Counted from the stretch's first letter, positions 10,433 through 19,553 are shown. The stretch: DNA of 64,000 nt from Arthrobacter sp. QXT-31 (GCF_001969265.1 NZ_CP019304.1:2790001-2854000); one strand, 5' to 3'. Notes: generated by a model from the sequence alone, not told the origin. Program-made: numbers and translations.

Positions 10433-11674
10433 ATGCAGACGCTTGCGATCGTGGGAGCCTCCCTGGCCGGTCTTTCCGCCGCGCGGGCAGCCCGCGCCCA
10501 AGGCTTTACCGGACGGCTCGTCATCATCGGCGATGAAGAGCACCGTCCGTACGACAGGCCGCCGCTCTCCAAGGACTTCCTGCTCGGGTCCATCACGGCG
10601 GAGGACCTGTCCCTGGAGACCGAAACCGACGACCTCGATGCCGAGTGGCTGCTGGGCGTAGGAGCCGTGTCCCTGGACGCGTCGTCGAAGATCATTGGCC
10701 TGTCCAACGGCAAGGTGGTCCAGGCCGACGGCATCGTCATCGCCACCGGCGCACGCGCCCGTCAGCTGCCGGCCCTGGCCGGCCTGAGCAACGTCTTCTC
10801 ATTGCGCACCCTCGCCGATGCGCAGAGCCTGGCGCCTGAACTGGTGCCGGGCAGCAAGATGGCCGTCATCGGTGCCGGCTTCGTTGGCGCCGAGGTTGCC
10901 TCTTCCGCAGCTTCCCGCGGGATGGACGTCACCCTGGTCGACACCAAGCCCGTGCCGTTCGCCGCCCAGCTGGGCATGGAAATGGGCTCTGTGGTGGGCG
11001 GACTGCACACCACCAAGGGTGTCCGGCTCATCTCGTCGGCAGTCATTGAAGACTTCTACTCGGGTGAAGGGAACGTGACCGGCCTCCGGCTGGCCGACGG
11101 CACCTACATCGCCGCCGACGTTGTGGTGGTGGGCATTGGCGCGGAGCCGAATGTTGAATGGCTCGCCGGTTCCGGCGTGGAGGTCGACGGCGGGGTGCTG
11201 TGCGATGCGATGGGACGCACCAATGTTCCGGGCATCGTAGCGGTCGGTGACTGCGCCGCCTGGTTCGACGCCGCTGTTGACAGGCACCGCCGGGTGGAGC
11301 ACTGGACCGGCGCCCTGGAGCGGGCCGCACTTGCGGTGCAGGCCCTGTTCGACGACGACGCCCCGGCTCAGCCGCTGAAGCCGCCGTACTTCTGGTCGGA
11401 CCAGCACGGCGTGAAGATCCAGTTCGCCGGCCACTCCGCCGGCTACGACCGCCTCGAGGTCGAGGCGGGCGATGCTGCCGAGCACAGCCTGCTGGCCATC
11501 TACTACCGCGAAGACGTTCCCGTCGCCGTTCTGGGCATGAACCAGCCGCGGCTGTTCACCAAGTGGCGCAGGAGCCTCGCGCCGTCGGCACCCAGGCCGG
11601 CAGCCGCCGTCGTGCCCTCAGCTTTGGCGCCGGCGGGCGAACCCGCCCTTGCCGGTGCCGCCGCGGGGCTTTAG
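10433..11674 (+). CDS. NAD(P)H:ferredoxin reductase of the betaine oxygenase (first copy)
   Basis: FAD enzyme of the pyridine-nucleotide-disulphide reductase fold, 413 residues, reducing the Rieske ferredoxin. FAD motif IVGASLAGLSAARAA at the N-terminus, RPYDRPPLSKDFL (~36-48), NAD motif VIGAGFVGAEVASSA near 143-157, and the closing FAD segment GIVAVGDCAAWF. The C-terminal reductase domain contains PPYFWSDQHGVKIQ, typical of oxygenase-linked reductases. Start chosen at ATG 10433, where the family motif begins and GAAAGAGGGG lies upstream; the longer upstream reading covers the promoter. A ~350-bp stretch of the 3' half is almost identical in DNA to the copy at 33395. Co-transcribed with the oxygenase 56 bp downstream. 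Confidence 0.92.
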   Translation: MQTLAIVGASLAGLSAARAARAQGFTGRLVIIGDEEHRPYDRPPLSKDFLLGSITAEDLSLETETDDLDAEWLLGVGAVSLDASSKIIGLSNGKVVQADGIVIATGARARQLPALAGLSNVFSLRTLADAQSLAPELVPGSKMAVIGAGFVGAEVASSAASRGMDVTLVDTKPVPFAAQLGMEMGSVVGGLHTTKGVRLISSAVIEDFYSGEGNVTGLRLADGTYIAADVVVVGIGAEPNVEWLAGSGVEVDGGVLCDAMGRTNVPGIVAVGDCAAWFDAAVDRHRRVEHWTGALERAALAVQALFDDDAPAQPLKPPYFWSDQHGVKIQFAGHSAGYDRLEVEAGDAAEHSLLAIYYREDVPVAVLGMNQPRLFTKWRRSLAPSAPRPAAAVVPSALAPAGEPALAGAAAGL

Positions 11675-11730
11675 CCCCAACCCTTTCTTTGTAATTCGTG
11701 TTGTTTGTGCTGTTTTGTTAGGAGAACAAA

Positions 11731-12957
11731 TTGTCTGTTGAGGTATCCACCCCGAGCCTGATCCCCACGCTGGGCGGCCACCTGTACACGGATCCGGCGA
11801 TCTTCCGGGCCGAGCAGGAGCGTATTTTCGAGCAGATGTGGTTCTGCGCGATCCGGTCCTCGGACCTGGGGAAGCCCGGGGCATGGCAGACGGTGCAGAT
11901 TGGCCGCGAAAGCGTGCTGATCTCGCGCACCCGCAAGGGCGAGATCCGCGCCTTCTACAACGTCTGCCGGCACCGCGGCGTGAAGCTGTGCATGGAGGAA
12001 AAGGGCGAAGCTGCCCGCAACTTCCAGTGCCCGTACCACGCCTGGACCTATGACTTCGAGGGCAAGCTCATCGCGGCCCCGAACCTGACCAAGATGCCGG
12101 ACATCGACCGCGACGAGTACGGCCTGTCCAAGGTCCACATCCGCGAATACCTGGGCTACGTGTGGGTCTGCCTGGCCGAGGAGCCGCCGTCCTTCGAAGA
12201 GGAAGTCATGGGCGCAATCGAGGAGCGCCTCGGCAACGTCCACGCCATCGACGGCTACGATGTGGCCAACCTGTCCGTGGGCCGCCGCATCCGCTACGAC
12301 GTGAAGGCCAACTGGAAGCTCATCATCGAGAACTTCATGGAGTGCTACCACTGCGCCACCATCCACCCGGAGCTGACCGAGGTCCTGCCCGAGTTCGCCG
12401 ACGGCCTGGCCGCGCAGTACTTCGTGGGCCACGGCGCCGAGTTCGGTGAGGACATCAAGGGCTTCACCGTGGACGGCTCCGAGGGCCTGGACGTCATCCC
12501 GGGCGTGGCCGAGGACCAGGACCGCCGCTACTACGCGATCACGATCAAGCCGACCGTGTTCGTGAACCTGGTTCCGGACCACGTCATCATCCACCGCATG
12601 TTCCCGATGTCCGCAGACCACACCATCGTCGAATGCGACTGGCTGTACCTGCCCTCCGTGGTGGAGTCCGGCAAGGACGTCAGCGCCTCCGTTGAGCTGT
12701 TCCACCGCGTGAACATGCAAGACTTCGACGCCTGCGAGCGTTGCCAGCCGGGCATGGCCTCCAAGTCCTACGCCAAGGGCGGCGTGCTCGTCCCCAGCGA
12801 ACACCACATCGGCGCTTTCCACGACTGGGTCCAGGAAAAGGTCGGCGACGTCCCGCTGTCCGGAGAAGCCCTGCTGGGCCTCACCCCGGACACCCCGCCG
12901 CTGGAAGAGCGTGCAGAAACCATGCAGCAGAAAGAGACCGCAACCCCGGCCTCCTAA
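11731..12957 (+). CDS. Rieske non-haem iron oxygenase, glycine betaine monooxygenase-like
   Basis: Terminal oxygenase, 408 residues, predicted to hydroxylate an N-methyl group so that it leaves as formaldehyde, giving dimethylglycine from betaine. Rieske ligands Cys79/His81 (NVCRHRG) and Cys100/His103 (CPYHAW). Mononuclear iron site in NFMECYHCATIHPEL with His207 and His212; the third ligand is probably the Asp of NMQDFDACERC. The ECYHC...HPEL pattern resembles GbcA of Pseudomonas. TTG start at 11731, with AGGAGA 5 bases upstream. Unlike Pseudomonas GbcA/GbcB, the partners here are a separate Rieske ferredoxin and a disulphide-reductase-type flavoprotein. Stachydrine- or carnitine-type substrates cannot be excluded, but the flanking dimethylglycine oxidase and BCCT genes favour betaine. 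Confidence 0.88.
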   Translation: MSVEVSTPSLIPTLGGHLYTDPAIFRAEQERIFEQMWFCAIRSSDLGKPGAWQTVQIGRESVLISRTRKGEIRAFYNVCRHRGVKLCMEEKGEAARNFQCPYHAWTYDFEGKLIAAPNLTKMPDIDRDEYGLSKVHIREYLGYVWVCLAEEPPSFEEEVMGAIEERLGNVHAIDGYDVANLSVGRRIRYDVKANWKLIIENFMECYHCATIHPELTEVLPEFADGLAAQYFVGHGAEFGEDIKGFTVDGSEGLDVIPGVAEDQDRRYYAITIKPTVFVNLVPDHVIIHRMFPMSADHTIVECDWLYLPSVVESGKDVSASVELFHRVNMQDFDACERCQPGMASKSYAKGGVLVPSEHHIGAFHDWVQEKVGDVPLSGEALLGLTPDTPPLEERAETMQQKETATPAS

Positions 12958-12971
12958 AGCTCTAGCCCACT

Positions 12972-13012
12972 GACTGAGCCTGCCGAAACCACAAGTTTCG
13001 GCAGGCTCAGTC
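12972..13012. terminator. Bidirectional hairpin terminator
   Basis: Perfect 18-bp stem GACTGAGCCTGCCGAAAC / GTTTCGGCAGGCTCAGTC with a 5-base loop. It sits between the convergent oxygenase (+) and IclR gene (-). Confidence 0.85.
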
Positions 13013-13029
13013 GTTTAAGCCGGCGGGTT

Positions 13030-13836
13030 CTACCGGTGCGTGTAGCCCATCTTTCCGCTGATGACCAGGCCGGCATCCTTCAGGCCCTGGATCAGTCCCG
13101 GAGTGTTTTCCGGGTCGAAGCGGAAGGCAGGGCCGGAGATGCTGACGGACCCGATAACTGTCCCGAAGTGGTTGTAGATGGGCACGGCAACGGCGGTCAG
13201 GCCTATCTCGAACTCCTCGTGGACAATGGCATAGCCGTCGCGCGACACGTCGAGGAGCTGTTTTTCCAGGGTGTCCCGGTCCGTGATGGTCCGCGGGGTA
13301 CGTGCAGGCAGGCCCGTCTTCTGGAGGATGCGTGAGCGTTCTTCGACCGGCAAGGCCGCCAGCATTACCTTGCCGCTGGAGGTGGCGTGGAGGGGCGTGA
13401 GGCTGCCCACCCAGTCGGAGGTCGCCAGCGTCGACGGGCCCATGGCCTGGTCCACGTTTACCGCGTAGTTGGAGCGCAGCACGGCGAGGTTGACGGTCTC
13501 CTTGTACTGGTCCGCGAGGCTCTCCAGAACGGGGCGTGCCTCGTGGACCAGGCTCAGCCTGCCGGGAATGGAGCTGGCCAGGCGCAGGATGCCAAAGCCC
13601 AGCTGGTACTTGCCGCGGTCGCTGTTCTGCCGCACGATCTCCCGGGACACCAGCGAGCCGATCAGCCGCGAGACGGTGGACTTGTGGACCCCCATCTCTT
13701 CGGCGATTTCACTGACGCCTGCATGCCCGTCCCGGGCCAGGATTTCCAGGATCTGGAGGGCGCGGTCGACGGACTGGACGCCTCCGCCCTGGGCGTCCGG
13801 ACCCCGTTCGGTCCACTGTTCGTCTCTTGCAGCCAT
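13030..13836 (-). CDS. IclR-family regulator (paralogue 1)
   Basis: 268 residues. N-terminal winged helix (~20-80): VQSVDRALQILEIL, then GVSEIAEEMGVHKSTVSRLIGSL as the recognition helix. The C-terminal GAF-like effector domain carries the IclR signature LHATSSGKVMLAAL and SISGPAFRFDP. Close relatives lie at 34692 (about 80% identical by eye) and 46428 (more distant). All three sit beside genes driven by the TTGACA-N17-CACTCTGTTGCATAT module, so this protein is the obvious candidate regulator of modules A and B. The ligand is probably betaine or a demethylated product; this is inference. Confidence 0.93.
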   Translation of the reverse strand: MAARDEQWTERGPDAQGGGVQSVDRALQILEILARDGHAGVSEIAEEMGVHKSTVSRLIGSLVSREIVRQNSDRGKYQLGFGILRLASSIPGRLSLVHEARPVLESLADQYKETVNLAVLRSNYAVNVDQAMGPSTLATSDWVGSLTPLHATSSGKVMLAALPVEERSRILQKTGLPARTPRTITDRDTLEKQLLDVSRDGYAIVHEEFEIGLTAVAVPIYNHFGTVIGSVSISGPAFRFDPENTPGLIQGLKDAGLVISGKMGYTHR

Positions 13837-13988
13837 CAGAAGGTGCTCCCGGTTCGTCGCCGTAACCAGCGGTCAGGCGCTCCGCCTTTCCGCCTGGTTC
13901 ACACTTCCGATCCTAGACTGAGACGGATCGCCGGCGTCATTTTCCCCACAAGACGCTGATGGCCCGGCTCCACCGGCTCTTAACGCAG

Positions 13989-14037
13989 GGAACCCCGCCG
14001 CGGTGGTGAGCGGGTCACTGTGCCGTGGCGGGGTTCC
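13989..14037. terminator. Hairpin terminator after the catalase gene
   Basis: GGAACCCCGCC ... GGCGGGGTTCC, an 11-bp stem with a 27-base loop that can pair further, about 20 bp beyond the catalase stop codon. Confidence 0.6.
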
Positions 14038-14057
14038 GTGGTGTTTAGCCGTGGTGG

Positions 14058-15556
14058 TTAGCCGATTTTGTTGGCGGCTTCGGCGTCGGAGAGGGGTGCT
14101 GCGCCGAGGTTGGCGCGGAGTTTGGCGCCGAGTTCGGCGTCGACGTTGGTCCAGTACTGGATGGCGCGTTCCTTGATGCCGGGGCTCTTCACGCCGCCCA
14201 CGGCGCCGGTGATGGTGTCCAGGAAGCGGGCCTTTTCGGCGTCGTTGTAGACCTCGCGGTAGAGGGTGCCGGCCTGGCCGAAGTCGCTGTCCTGGGCGTG
14301 CAGGGAGTGCGCGGCGTGGGTGAGTTCGCCGTCGTTTTCCCAGCCGCCGGCCGGGGACTGCGGTTCCACGGCGGCCGGGCCGCCGAGGGTGTTCGGGGCG
14401 TAGACCGGCACGGTGGGGGCGTTGAACAGGTAGCGTCCGGCGCCGTCCTGGCTGTAGTTGTTGACCGGGCTCTTGGGCTGGTTCACCGGGATCTGGGCGT
14501 GGTTGGTGCCCACCCGGTAGCGGTGGGCGTCGGCGTAGGAGAAGATCCGGGCCTGGAGCATCTTGTCCGGGGACGCGGCGATGCCGGGCACGAAGTTCGA
14601 CGGGGCGAAGGTGGCCTGTTCGATCTGCGCGAAGTAGTTTTCCGGGTTCCGGTTCAGTTCCATGGTGCCGACCTTGATCAGCGGGTAGTCCGCGTGCGGC
14701 CAGACCTTGGTCAGGTCGAACGGGTTGAACCGGTAGGTCTTGGCGTCCTCGTAGGGCATGACCTGCACGTGCAGGTCCCAGGAGGGAGGTTCCCGGCTTC
14801 GATGTTTTCGTGCAGGTCGCGGATGTAGAAGTCCGCGTCCGAGCCGGCCAGCGCCTCGGCTTCCTCGCCGGTGATGTTCTTCACGCCCTGGTTGGAGTGG
14901 AAGTGGTACTTGACCCAGAACCGTTCGCCTTCGGCGTTGATCCACTGGTAGGTGTGCGAGCCGTAGCCCTGCATTTCGCGCCAGGACGCGGGCAGGCCGC
15001 GGTCACCCATCAGCCAGGTGACCTGGTGGGCGGATTCGGGGGACAGGGTCCAGAAGTCCCACTGCATGTCCGCGTCGCGCAGGTGCGTGCCGGGCAGGCG
15101 CTTCTGGGAGTGGATGAAGTCCGGGAACTTGATCCCGTCGCGGATGAAGAACACCGGGGTGTTGTTGCCCACGAGGTCGTAGTTGCCCTCGGTGGTGTAG
15201 AACTTCACCGCGAAACCGCGCGGGTCCCGCCAGGTGTCGGGGGAGCCGTTCTCGCCGGCGACGGAGGAGAAACGGATCAGCATCTCGGTCTCGACACCGG
15301 GCTGCAGGAACGCGGCCTTGGTGTACTTGGAGATGTCCTCGGTGGTCCTGAACGTGCCGAACGCGCCGCCGCCCTTGGCGTGCACCACGCGCTCCGGGAC
15401 CCGCTCACGGTTGAACTGCGCGAGCTTTTCCACCAGGTAGTGGTCCGTGAGGATGATCGCGCCGTCAGCACCGACAGACTTCGAATGCGAATCCGAACTG
15501 ACAGGCGCACCCGACTGCGTGGTCGACACAGCAGGCGCAGAGATGTTCAAAGTCAT
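14058..15556 (-). pseudogene. katA: Haem catalase with a one-base frameshift
   Basis: Small-subunit (clade 3-like) catalase that would break down H2O2. The first part, from ATG 15556 (AGGAGAAAG upstream), reads through [15 protein letters not shown] (catalytic His) and [22 protein letters not shown] to ENIEAGNLP near 14790. The frame then changes: the expected continuation [15 protein letters not shown] is in another frame and runs intact to the stop at 14058, including ARIFSYADAHRYRVGTNH with the haem-ligand Tyr. One base is missing in the CTCCCTCCTGG stretch (about 14781-14790). Joined, the two parts give a normal ~500-residue catalase. It is either a recent inactivation or a sequencing error. 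It starts 30 bp after fdhD and may be co-transcribed with it. Confidence 0.85.
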
Positions 15557-15586
15557 CTTTCTCCTAATTACTTGATTACTTGCCAT

Positions 15587-16328
15587 CTACGTTTGCAGGT
15601 TTTGGGCCGGGTGCGGACCCGTCAGCGCAGGTGCCAGGCGTTCCTGGCCCACATACGCGTTCAGGCTCTTGCCCCGACTGAAGCCCACGAGGGTTACGCC
15701 GGTATCGGCGGCGAGGTCGGCTGCCAGGCTCGAGGGCGCACTGACCGCTGCCAGGACCGGGATGCCGGCGAGGGCGGCCTTCTGGACGAGCTCGAACGAC
15801 GCCCGGCCCGAGACCTGCAGGACCGTGCCGCGCAACGGGAGGAGCCCTTCGCGCAGCGCCCATCCGATCACCTTGTCCACGGCGTTGTGCCGGCCCACAT
15901 CCTCACGGAGGCACAGCAGCTCAGCTGAACCGCCGTCGTCGATCCTGAACAGCCCTGCCGCGTGGACGCCGCCGGTCTTGTCGAACAGCGCCTGGGCTTC
16001 GCGCAGCTGTTCTGGCAGGCGCGCAAGCACGTCGACCGGCACGCGCAGCCGGTCCTGGTGCACGTCATGGTTGAGGGTCTTGCGGACGGCCTCGATGGAC
16101 GTGCTGCCACAGATCCCGCAGGAGCTGGAGGTGTAAACGTGCCGCCCGGTGTCCGGAAGGATAAGGCCGGGACGGAACTGCGCTTCCACCACGTTGAAGG
16201 TCTGCCGGCCGGTTTCGTCCTCGCCGGCGCAGAAGCGGAGCGACACAAGGTCCTCCTGGCTGCGGATGATGCCTTCGGAGACGAGGAACCCGGCCACGAG
16301 GTCAAAGTCGTCGCCGGGGGTCCGCATG
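15587..16328 (-). pseudogene. fdhD: 3' part of fdhD (formate dehydrogenase sulfurtransferase), split by an IS
   Basis: FdhD moves sulfur from a cysteine desulfurase to the molybdenum cofactor of formate dehydrogenase. This part encodes about 245 residues from MRTPGDDFDLVAGFL to the stop at 15587, including the catalytic Cys pair in SSSCGICG, REDVGRHNAVDKV and QVSGRASFELVQKAALAGIP. The first ~50 codons are 1.4 kb away at 17712-17863 beyond an IS481-type element. Because the transposase is itself frameshifted, its reading frame now runs straight into this segment, giving one open frame of 686 codons (15587-17647). An ATG at 16327 could also restart translation. Activity is doubtful, since the N-terminal part contributes to the fold. 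Confidence 0.88.
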
Positions 16329-16343
16329 GTCACGGCAAAGGAG

Positions 16344-17711
16344 TGTGATGTCTCGGGACATTGACTACAGATGTCCCGAGACATCGACGACACCCCCGGT
16401 CTTCGGACCGGGGGTGTTTTGTTTTTTCGGCTGGTAGCCGCGGGCGGGGTTGATGGTGAACTCGGCGAGGATTTCGCCGGTGCCGTGTTCGACGGCGGTG
16501 GCGTCGGTGTCTCTGACGAGCAGGATGATGCGTTTGTGCTTGTGGGCGCGGCCGATGCCGAGGTGCCGGAGGCGTCCGGCGTGGCGGAGGGTGACCTTTC
16601 CGTCGGCATCGACGCGGTCGGTGCGGATCCGCCAGTGTTCCCCTTGGGCGGCGATGGCCGGTGCAGCCTTGGGGGTCGCTGCGTAGGCCCGGAAGGTGTG
16701 CGGCGTTTGAGGGCCCGGTGTGGCCGTTCGTGGTTGTAGACGTGGCGGAACTTGGCCAGGAGCTCGTTCAGGTCGGCGATGGTGTGGGCCTCGGGCTGGT
16801 TTTTGAGCCATTTTTTGAGGGTCTGGTGGAAACGTTCGATCTTGCCCTGGGTCTGGGGGTGACTGGGGCGGCCGTTCTTCTGCGTGATGCCCAGGGACGC
16901 GATGAGGGTTTCGAAGGCGTTGCGTCCGCCGCGCCCGCCGGCGAGGCGGGTGGTGTAGACCAGGCCGTTGTCGGTGAGCGTGGAGGCGGGCAGGCCGTGC
17001 TCTTGTGCGGTGTCCAGGAAGGCATCGGTTACGACGGTTCCGGTGACTTTGGGGTGGGCGGTGAGGTGGAGCAGGTAGCGGGAGTGGTCGTCGATGAAGT
17101 CCAGGATCTCCACCTCGGTGCGGTCGGCCAGGGTCCAGTAGGTGAAGTCGGATTGCCACATCTCATTGGGTTGGGCGGCGGTGAAGCGGCGCAGTGAGGA
17201 ACGGGGCCGCTTGCGCGGTTCCGGGGCCACGGTGCCTGCGGCGCGCAGGATGCGGTGGATCGTAGATCTGGCCGGCGGGGTTCGGCCTTCGCGTTCGAGG
17301 TGCGCGGCGATGGTCTCGGCGCCGGCGTCGAGCCCTTTTTTGGTCAGCTCGGCGCGCAGCGCGAGGATGCGGGCGCGTACGTCCGGGTCCGTGGCCTGTG
17401 GGTTGGTGCGGGGTCTGCGGGAACGGGGCGCCAGGCCCGCGTCGCCCTCGGCCGCGTACCTGGCAAGGAGTTCGTGGACCCATTGGCGGCCGACGCCATA
17501 GCGTCGGGCAGCCTCTGATTTGGACATTCCGCCCTCAAGTACGGCCAGGACGATGACCTTGTTCTTCGACATGGCCCATCGTCGACGGCCGGGGTGTCGC
17601 CGATGTCCCGGGACACGCCAAAGACCGTCGCCGATCTCCGAGGACATGTGTCGCGTATCAGCTGTCGTGCATGTCCCGAGACATGTGTCGCCTATGTCCT
17701 GAGATCACACA
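16344..17711 (-). mobile_element. IS481-like element inserted in fdhD, 15-bp target duplication
   Basis: 1368 bp, bounded by direct repeats GTCACGGCAAAGGAG at 16329-16343 and 17712-17726; joining the outer flanks at one copy restores an unbroken fdhD frame (FGNLSFAVTMR). The ends begin TGTG and carry repeated copies of ATGTCYCGRGACAT near both termini (about 16349-16384 at the left; about 17602-17695 at the right), probably transposase-binding sites. The single transposase gene is frameshifted, so the copy looks disabled unless the missing base is a sequencing error. Confidence 0.88.
16365..17572 (-). pseudogene. IS481-type transposase with a C-terminal frameshift
   Basis: Begins at ATG 17572 (MSKNKVIVLAVLEGG). 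N-terminal HTH with KSEAARRYGVGRQWVHELLARY, catalytic core with DFTYWTLAD (Asp), TLTDNGLVY (Asp) and QGKIERFHQTLKK (Glu), then RPHRALKRRTP. There the frame shifts by one base (about 16692-16698). The normal end FRAYAATPKAAP ... RAGRLRHLGIGRAH-like sequence to the stop at 16365 is in another frame. All catalytic residues precede the shift. The broken frame continues out of the element into fdhD. Confidence 0.85.
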
Positions 17712-17863
17712 GTCACGGCAAAGGAGAGGTTTCCGAAGCGGATCTCCAGCGGTTCCTCGGCCGCCAGCACGTCCTCGCGCACCCGGACAGGGAATTCCAT
17801 GGCGGCTTCCGAGCCGTCGAGCAGGTAGCGGTGCACCTTGCGGCGCTGGGTCAGGCGTGCCAC
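17712..17863 (-). pseudogene. fdhD: 5' part of fdhD, cut off by the IS
   Basis: GTG start at 17863, three bases after the moeA stop with GGGAG before it. Encodes about 50 residues: ARLTQRRKVHRYLLDGSE, then VRVREDVLAAEEPLEIRFG and NLSFAVTV, then a stop inside the IS end. With the IS and one 15-bp repeat removed it joins the 3' part in frame. The layout moeA-fdhD matches an operon for molybdenum formate dehydrogenase maturation. Confidence 0.85.
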
Positions 17864-17866
17864 TCC

Positions 17867-19195
17867 CTAGTCCCCCCAGACCAGATCGCCGGGCAGCCGG
17901 GGCTGCAGCGGCGGGCACCAGGGGAGGGAAAAGGCCGGAACCGGCTCCCCCAGCTGGGCGCCCCGGGACGGAACCGCCATGACGCCGTCGGCGCTGGCGA
18001 GTCCGCGCATCATGCCGGGGCCCGTGAAGTCGGCGGGAACCGCCAGGCCGTTGACCCAGCGGAACGGCAGAAGCCGGGTGGATGCCCGGTGGGCGTCAAT
18101 GGTTGTGCCGCACAGCACCCGGCTGACGCCGGGCAGTGGCTGGTGGCCGAGGGCGGCCAGCAGGGGACCGCCAATGGTGAAGAGGGCCATCAGTGCGGCG
18201 AGCGGGTTGCCGGGAAGTCCGACGACGAAGCGGCCGTTGGGCAGTTTGCCCAGGGCCGCGGGATGGCCGGGCCGCATGGCGATGCCGTCGATGAGGAGCC
18301 GGCCGCCGAGCGCTGCCACGGCATTGCGGAAATGGTCCGCGCCTGAGCGTCCTGTGCCGCCTGTGGTCACGACGACGTCAGGCCACTGGCCCATCGGCGC
18401 TTCGGACGCACCCAGGGCCGTGAGCCATTCCTCGTACGAGTCCCCGATCCTGACCAGCGGCCCAGGGACACCTCCGAGCATCTGGATGACAGTGCGGAGC
18501 TGCGGTCCGAAGGCGTCCCTGACCTGTCCCGGCTCCGGGATGCTGGCCGTGACCACCTCTGAGCCGGTGACCAGCATTTTGACCAGCGGCTTGCGGCGCA
18601 CCACCAGCTGGTCGAAGCCGGAGACGGCGGCCAGGGCGATATGCGCAGGGTTCAGGGCCGTCCCGGCAGGGATCAGGACCTCGCCGGCTGCCGCTTCCTC
18701 GCCTGATTTGCGTATGTGCTGGCCCGGGCGGGGTTCGCCGGGGGATGCGCCGTCGCCGAGCATCAGCAGGGCCCGGCCGGCTGGGGAGGTGGTGAGCCGT
18801 CCGCTCTCGACGCGGAGCACCGACTGGGTGCCCGGAGGGATGACGCCGCCTGTGACCACCGGGCTGGCCTCCCCGTTGCGGAGCGGCCGTCCCGGTTCCG
18901 TCAGTGTCCAGGGGCCCTCACCGCTGACCGTCCAGCCGTCCATGGCGGACGATGCGTAGTGGGGCAGTTCCTGAAGTGCGACGACGTCGGCCGCCAGCGT
19001 CCTTCCGCTCGCCTCGGCGAGCGGGACACGTTCCGGGCCCAGGGGGCCGGCACACTCGAAAGCCACACTGCGTGCCTCGGCCCAGGTGTGCTCTCGGTGA
19101 GTGGTGTGGTTCCTGTGAGCGATCTGCTCCGTGTGAGTGGCCCGCCCGGTGGCCCTGTCCGGCCTCTCGATGGCTTGAAGGGCTGGAGCTGTCAC
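17867..19195 (-). CDS. moeA: Molybdopterin molybdotransferase
   Basis: Inserts molybdate into adenylylated molybdopterin. 442 residues, longer than usual because of a ~35-residue His/Arg/Thr-rich N-terminal tail. Core landmarks: LAADVVALQELPHYASSAMDGW, then the MoaB/Mog-like domain with VVVTTGGTGRSGADHFRNA and MRPGHPAALGKL...VGLPGNPLAALMAL. GTG start at 19195. fdhD followed it directly, then catalase. With moaA/moaD at 29.6-31 kb it supports a molybdenum enzyme, probably formate dehydrogenase, in the cell. A GATATATC inverted repeat lies ~245 bp upstream. Confidence 0.93.
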   Translation of the reverse strand: MTAPALQAIERPDRATGRATHTEQIAHRNHTTHREHTWAEARSVAFECAGPLGPERVPLAEASGRTLAADVVALQELPHYASSAMDGWTVSGEGPWTLTEPGRPLRNGEASPVVTGGVIPPGTQSVLRVESGRLTTSPAGRALLMLGDGASPGEPRPGQHIRKSGEEAAAGEVLIPAGTALNPAHIALAAVSGFDQLVVRRKPLVKMLVTGSEVVTASIPEPGQVRDAFGPQLRTVIQMLGGVPGPLVRIGDSYEEWLTALGASEAPMGQWPDVVVTTGGTGRSGADHFRNAVAALGGRLLIDGIAMRPGHPAALGKLPNGRFVVGLPGNPLAALMALFTIGGPLLAALGHQPLPGVSRVLCGTTIDAHRASTRLLPFRWVNGLAVPADFTGPGMMRGLASADGVMAVPSRGAQLGEPVPAFSLPWCPPLQPRLPGDLVWGD

Positions 19196-19440
19196 TGGTC
19201 GTTCCCTCGTTGGTGAAAATGCTAGCTGAAACGGGCGGCCGCCTGGCGGCGCGGCGCGGGCCAGGTTTGCGCAACGGGAAAGCCCGCCGCTGCTGTTCGT
19301 TTCCCGAAAGCGGTGCTTCGGCGCTTACCTCCCCAGGTATTTCAGGCCTCCGAAACACCGTTCACGGGAAACGAAACTGATTTATGCCCTCGACGCGGGC
19401 CCGGGCTCTGCGCCCTTGGCGGCCGCCCTGATATTCCAAA

Positions 19441-19461
19441 TATATCTCACAGATATATCAG
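19441..19461. promoter_or_regulatory. Inverted repeat upstream of moeA matching the GntR-locus palindrome
   Basis: TATATCT-cac-AGATATA (19441-19457) followed by TCAG, so that CAGATATATCAG reads at 19450-19461. At the two GntR loci the corresponding 12-mers are TTGATATATCAG (24922-24933) and CTGATATATCAG (49358-49369). It lies in the 358-bp gap 19196-19553, in which I find no gene. moeA is the only gene it could precede. Confidence 0.45.
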
Positions 19462-19553
19462 AGGGAAGGGGTAGAAGCCCCTGGTTTTCCGCTGATTCAA
19501 TTTGTGCCGGTTCCCGCCTTCTGGGGCTGGCTCTCTGGCGAGGTGTTTGGTGC

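Noticed and set aside
15587..17647. A genuine 686-residue transposase-FdhD fusion protein
   Set aside because: Removing the IS restores a normal fdhD, and one missing base explains the joined frame; the fusion is accidental.
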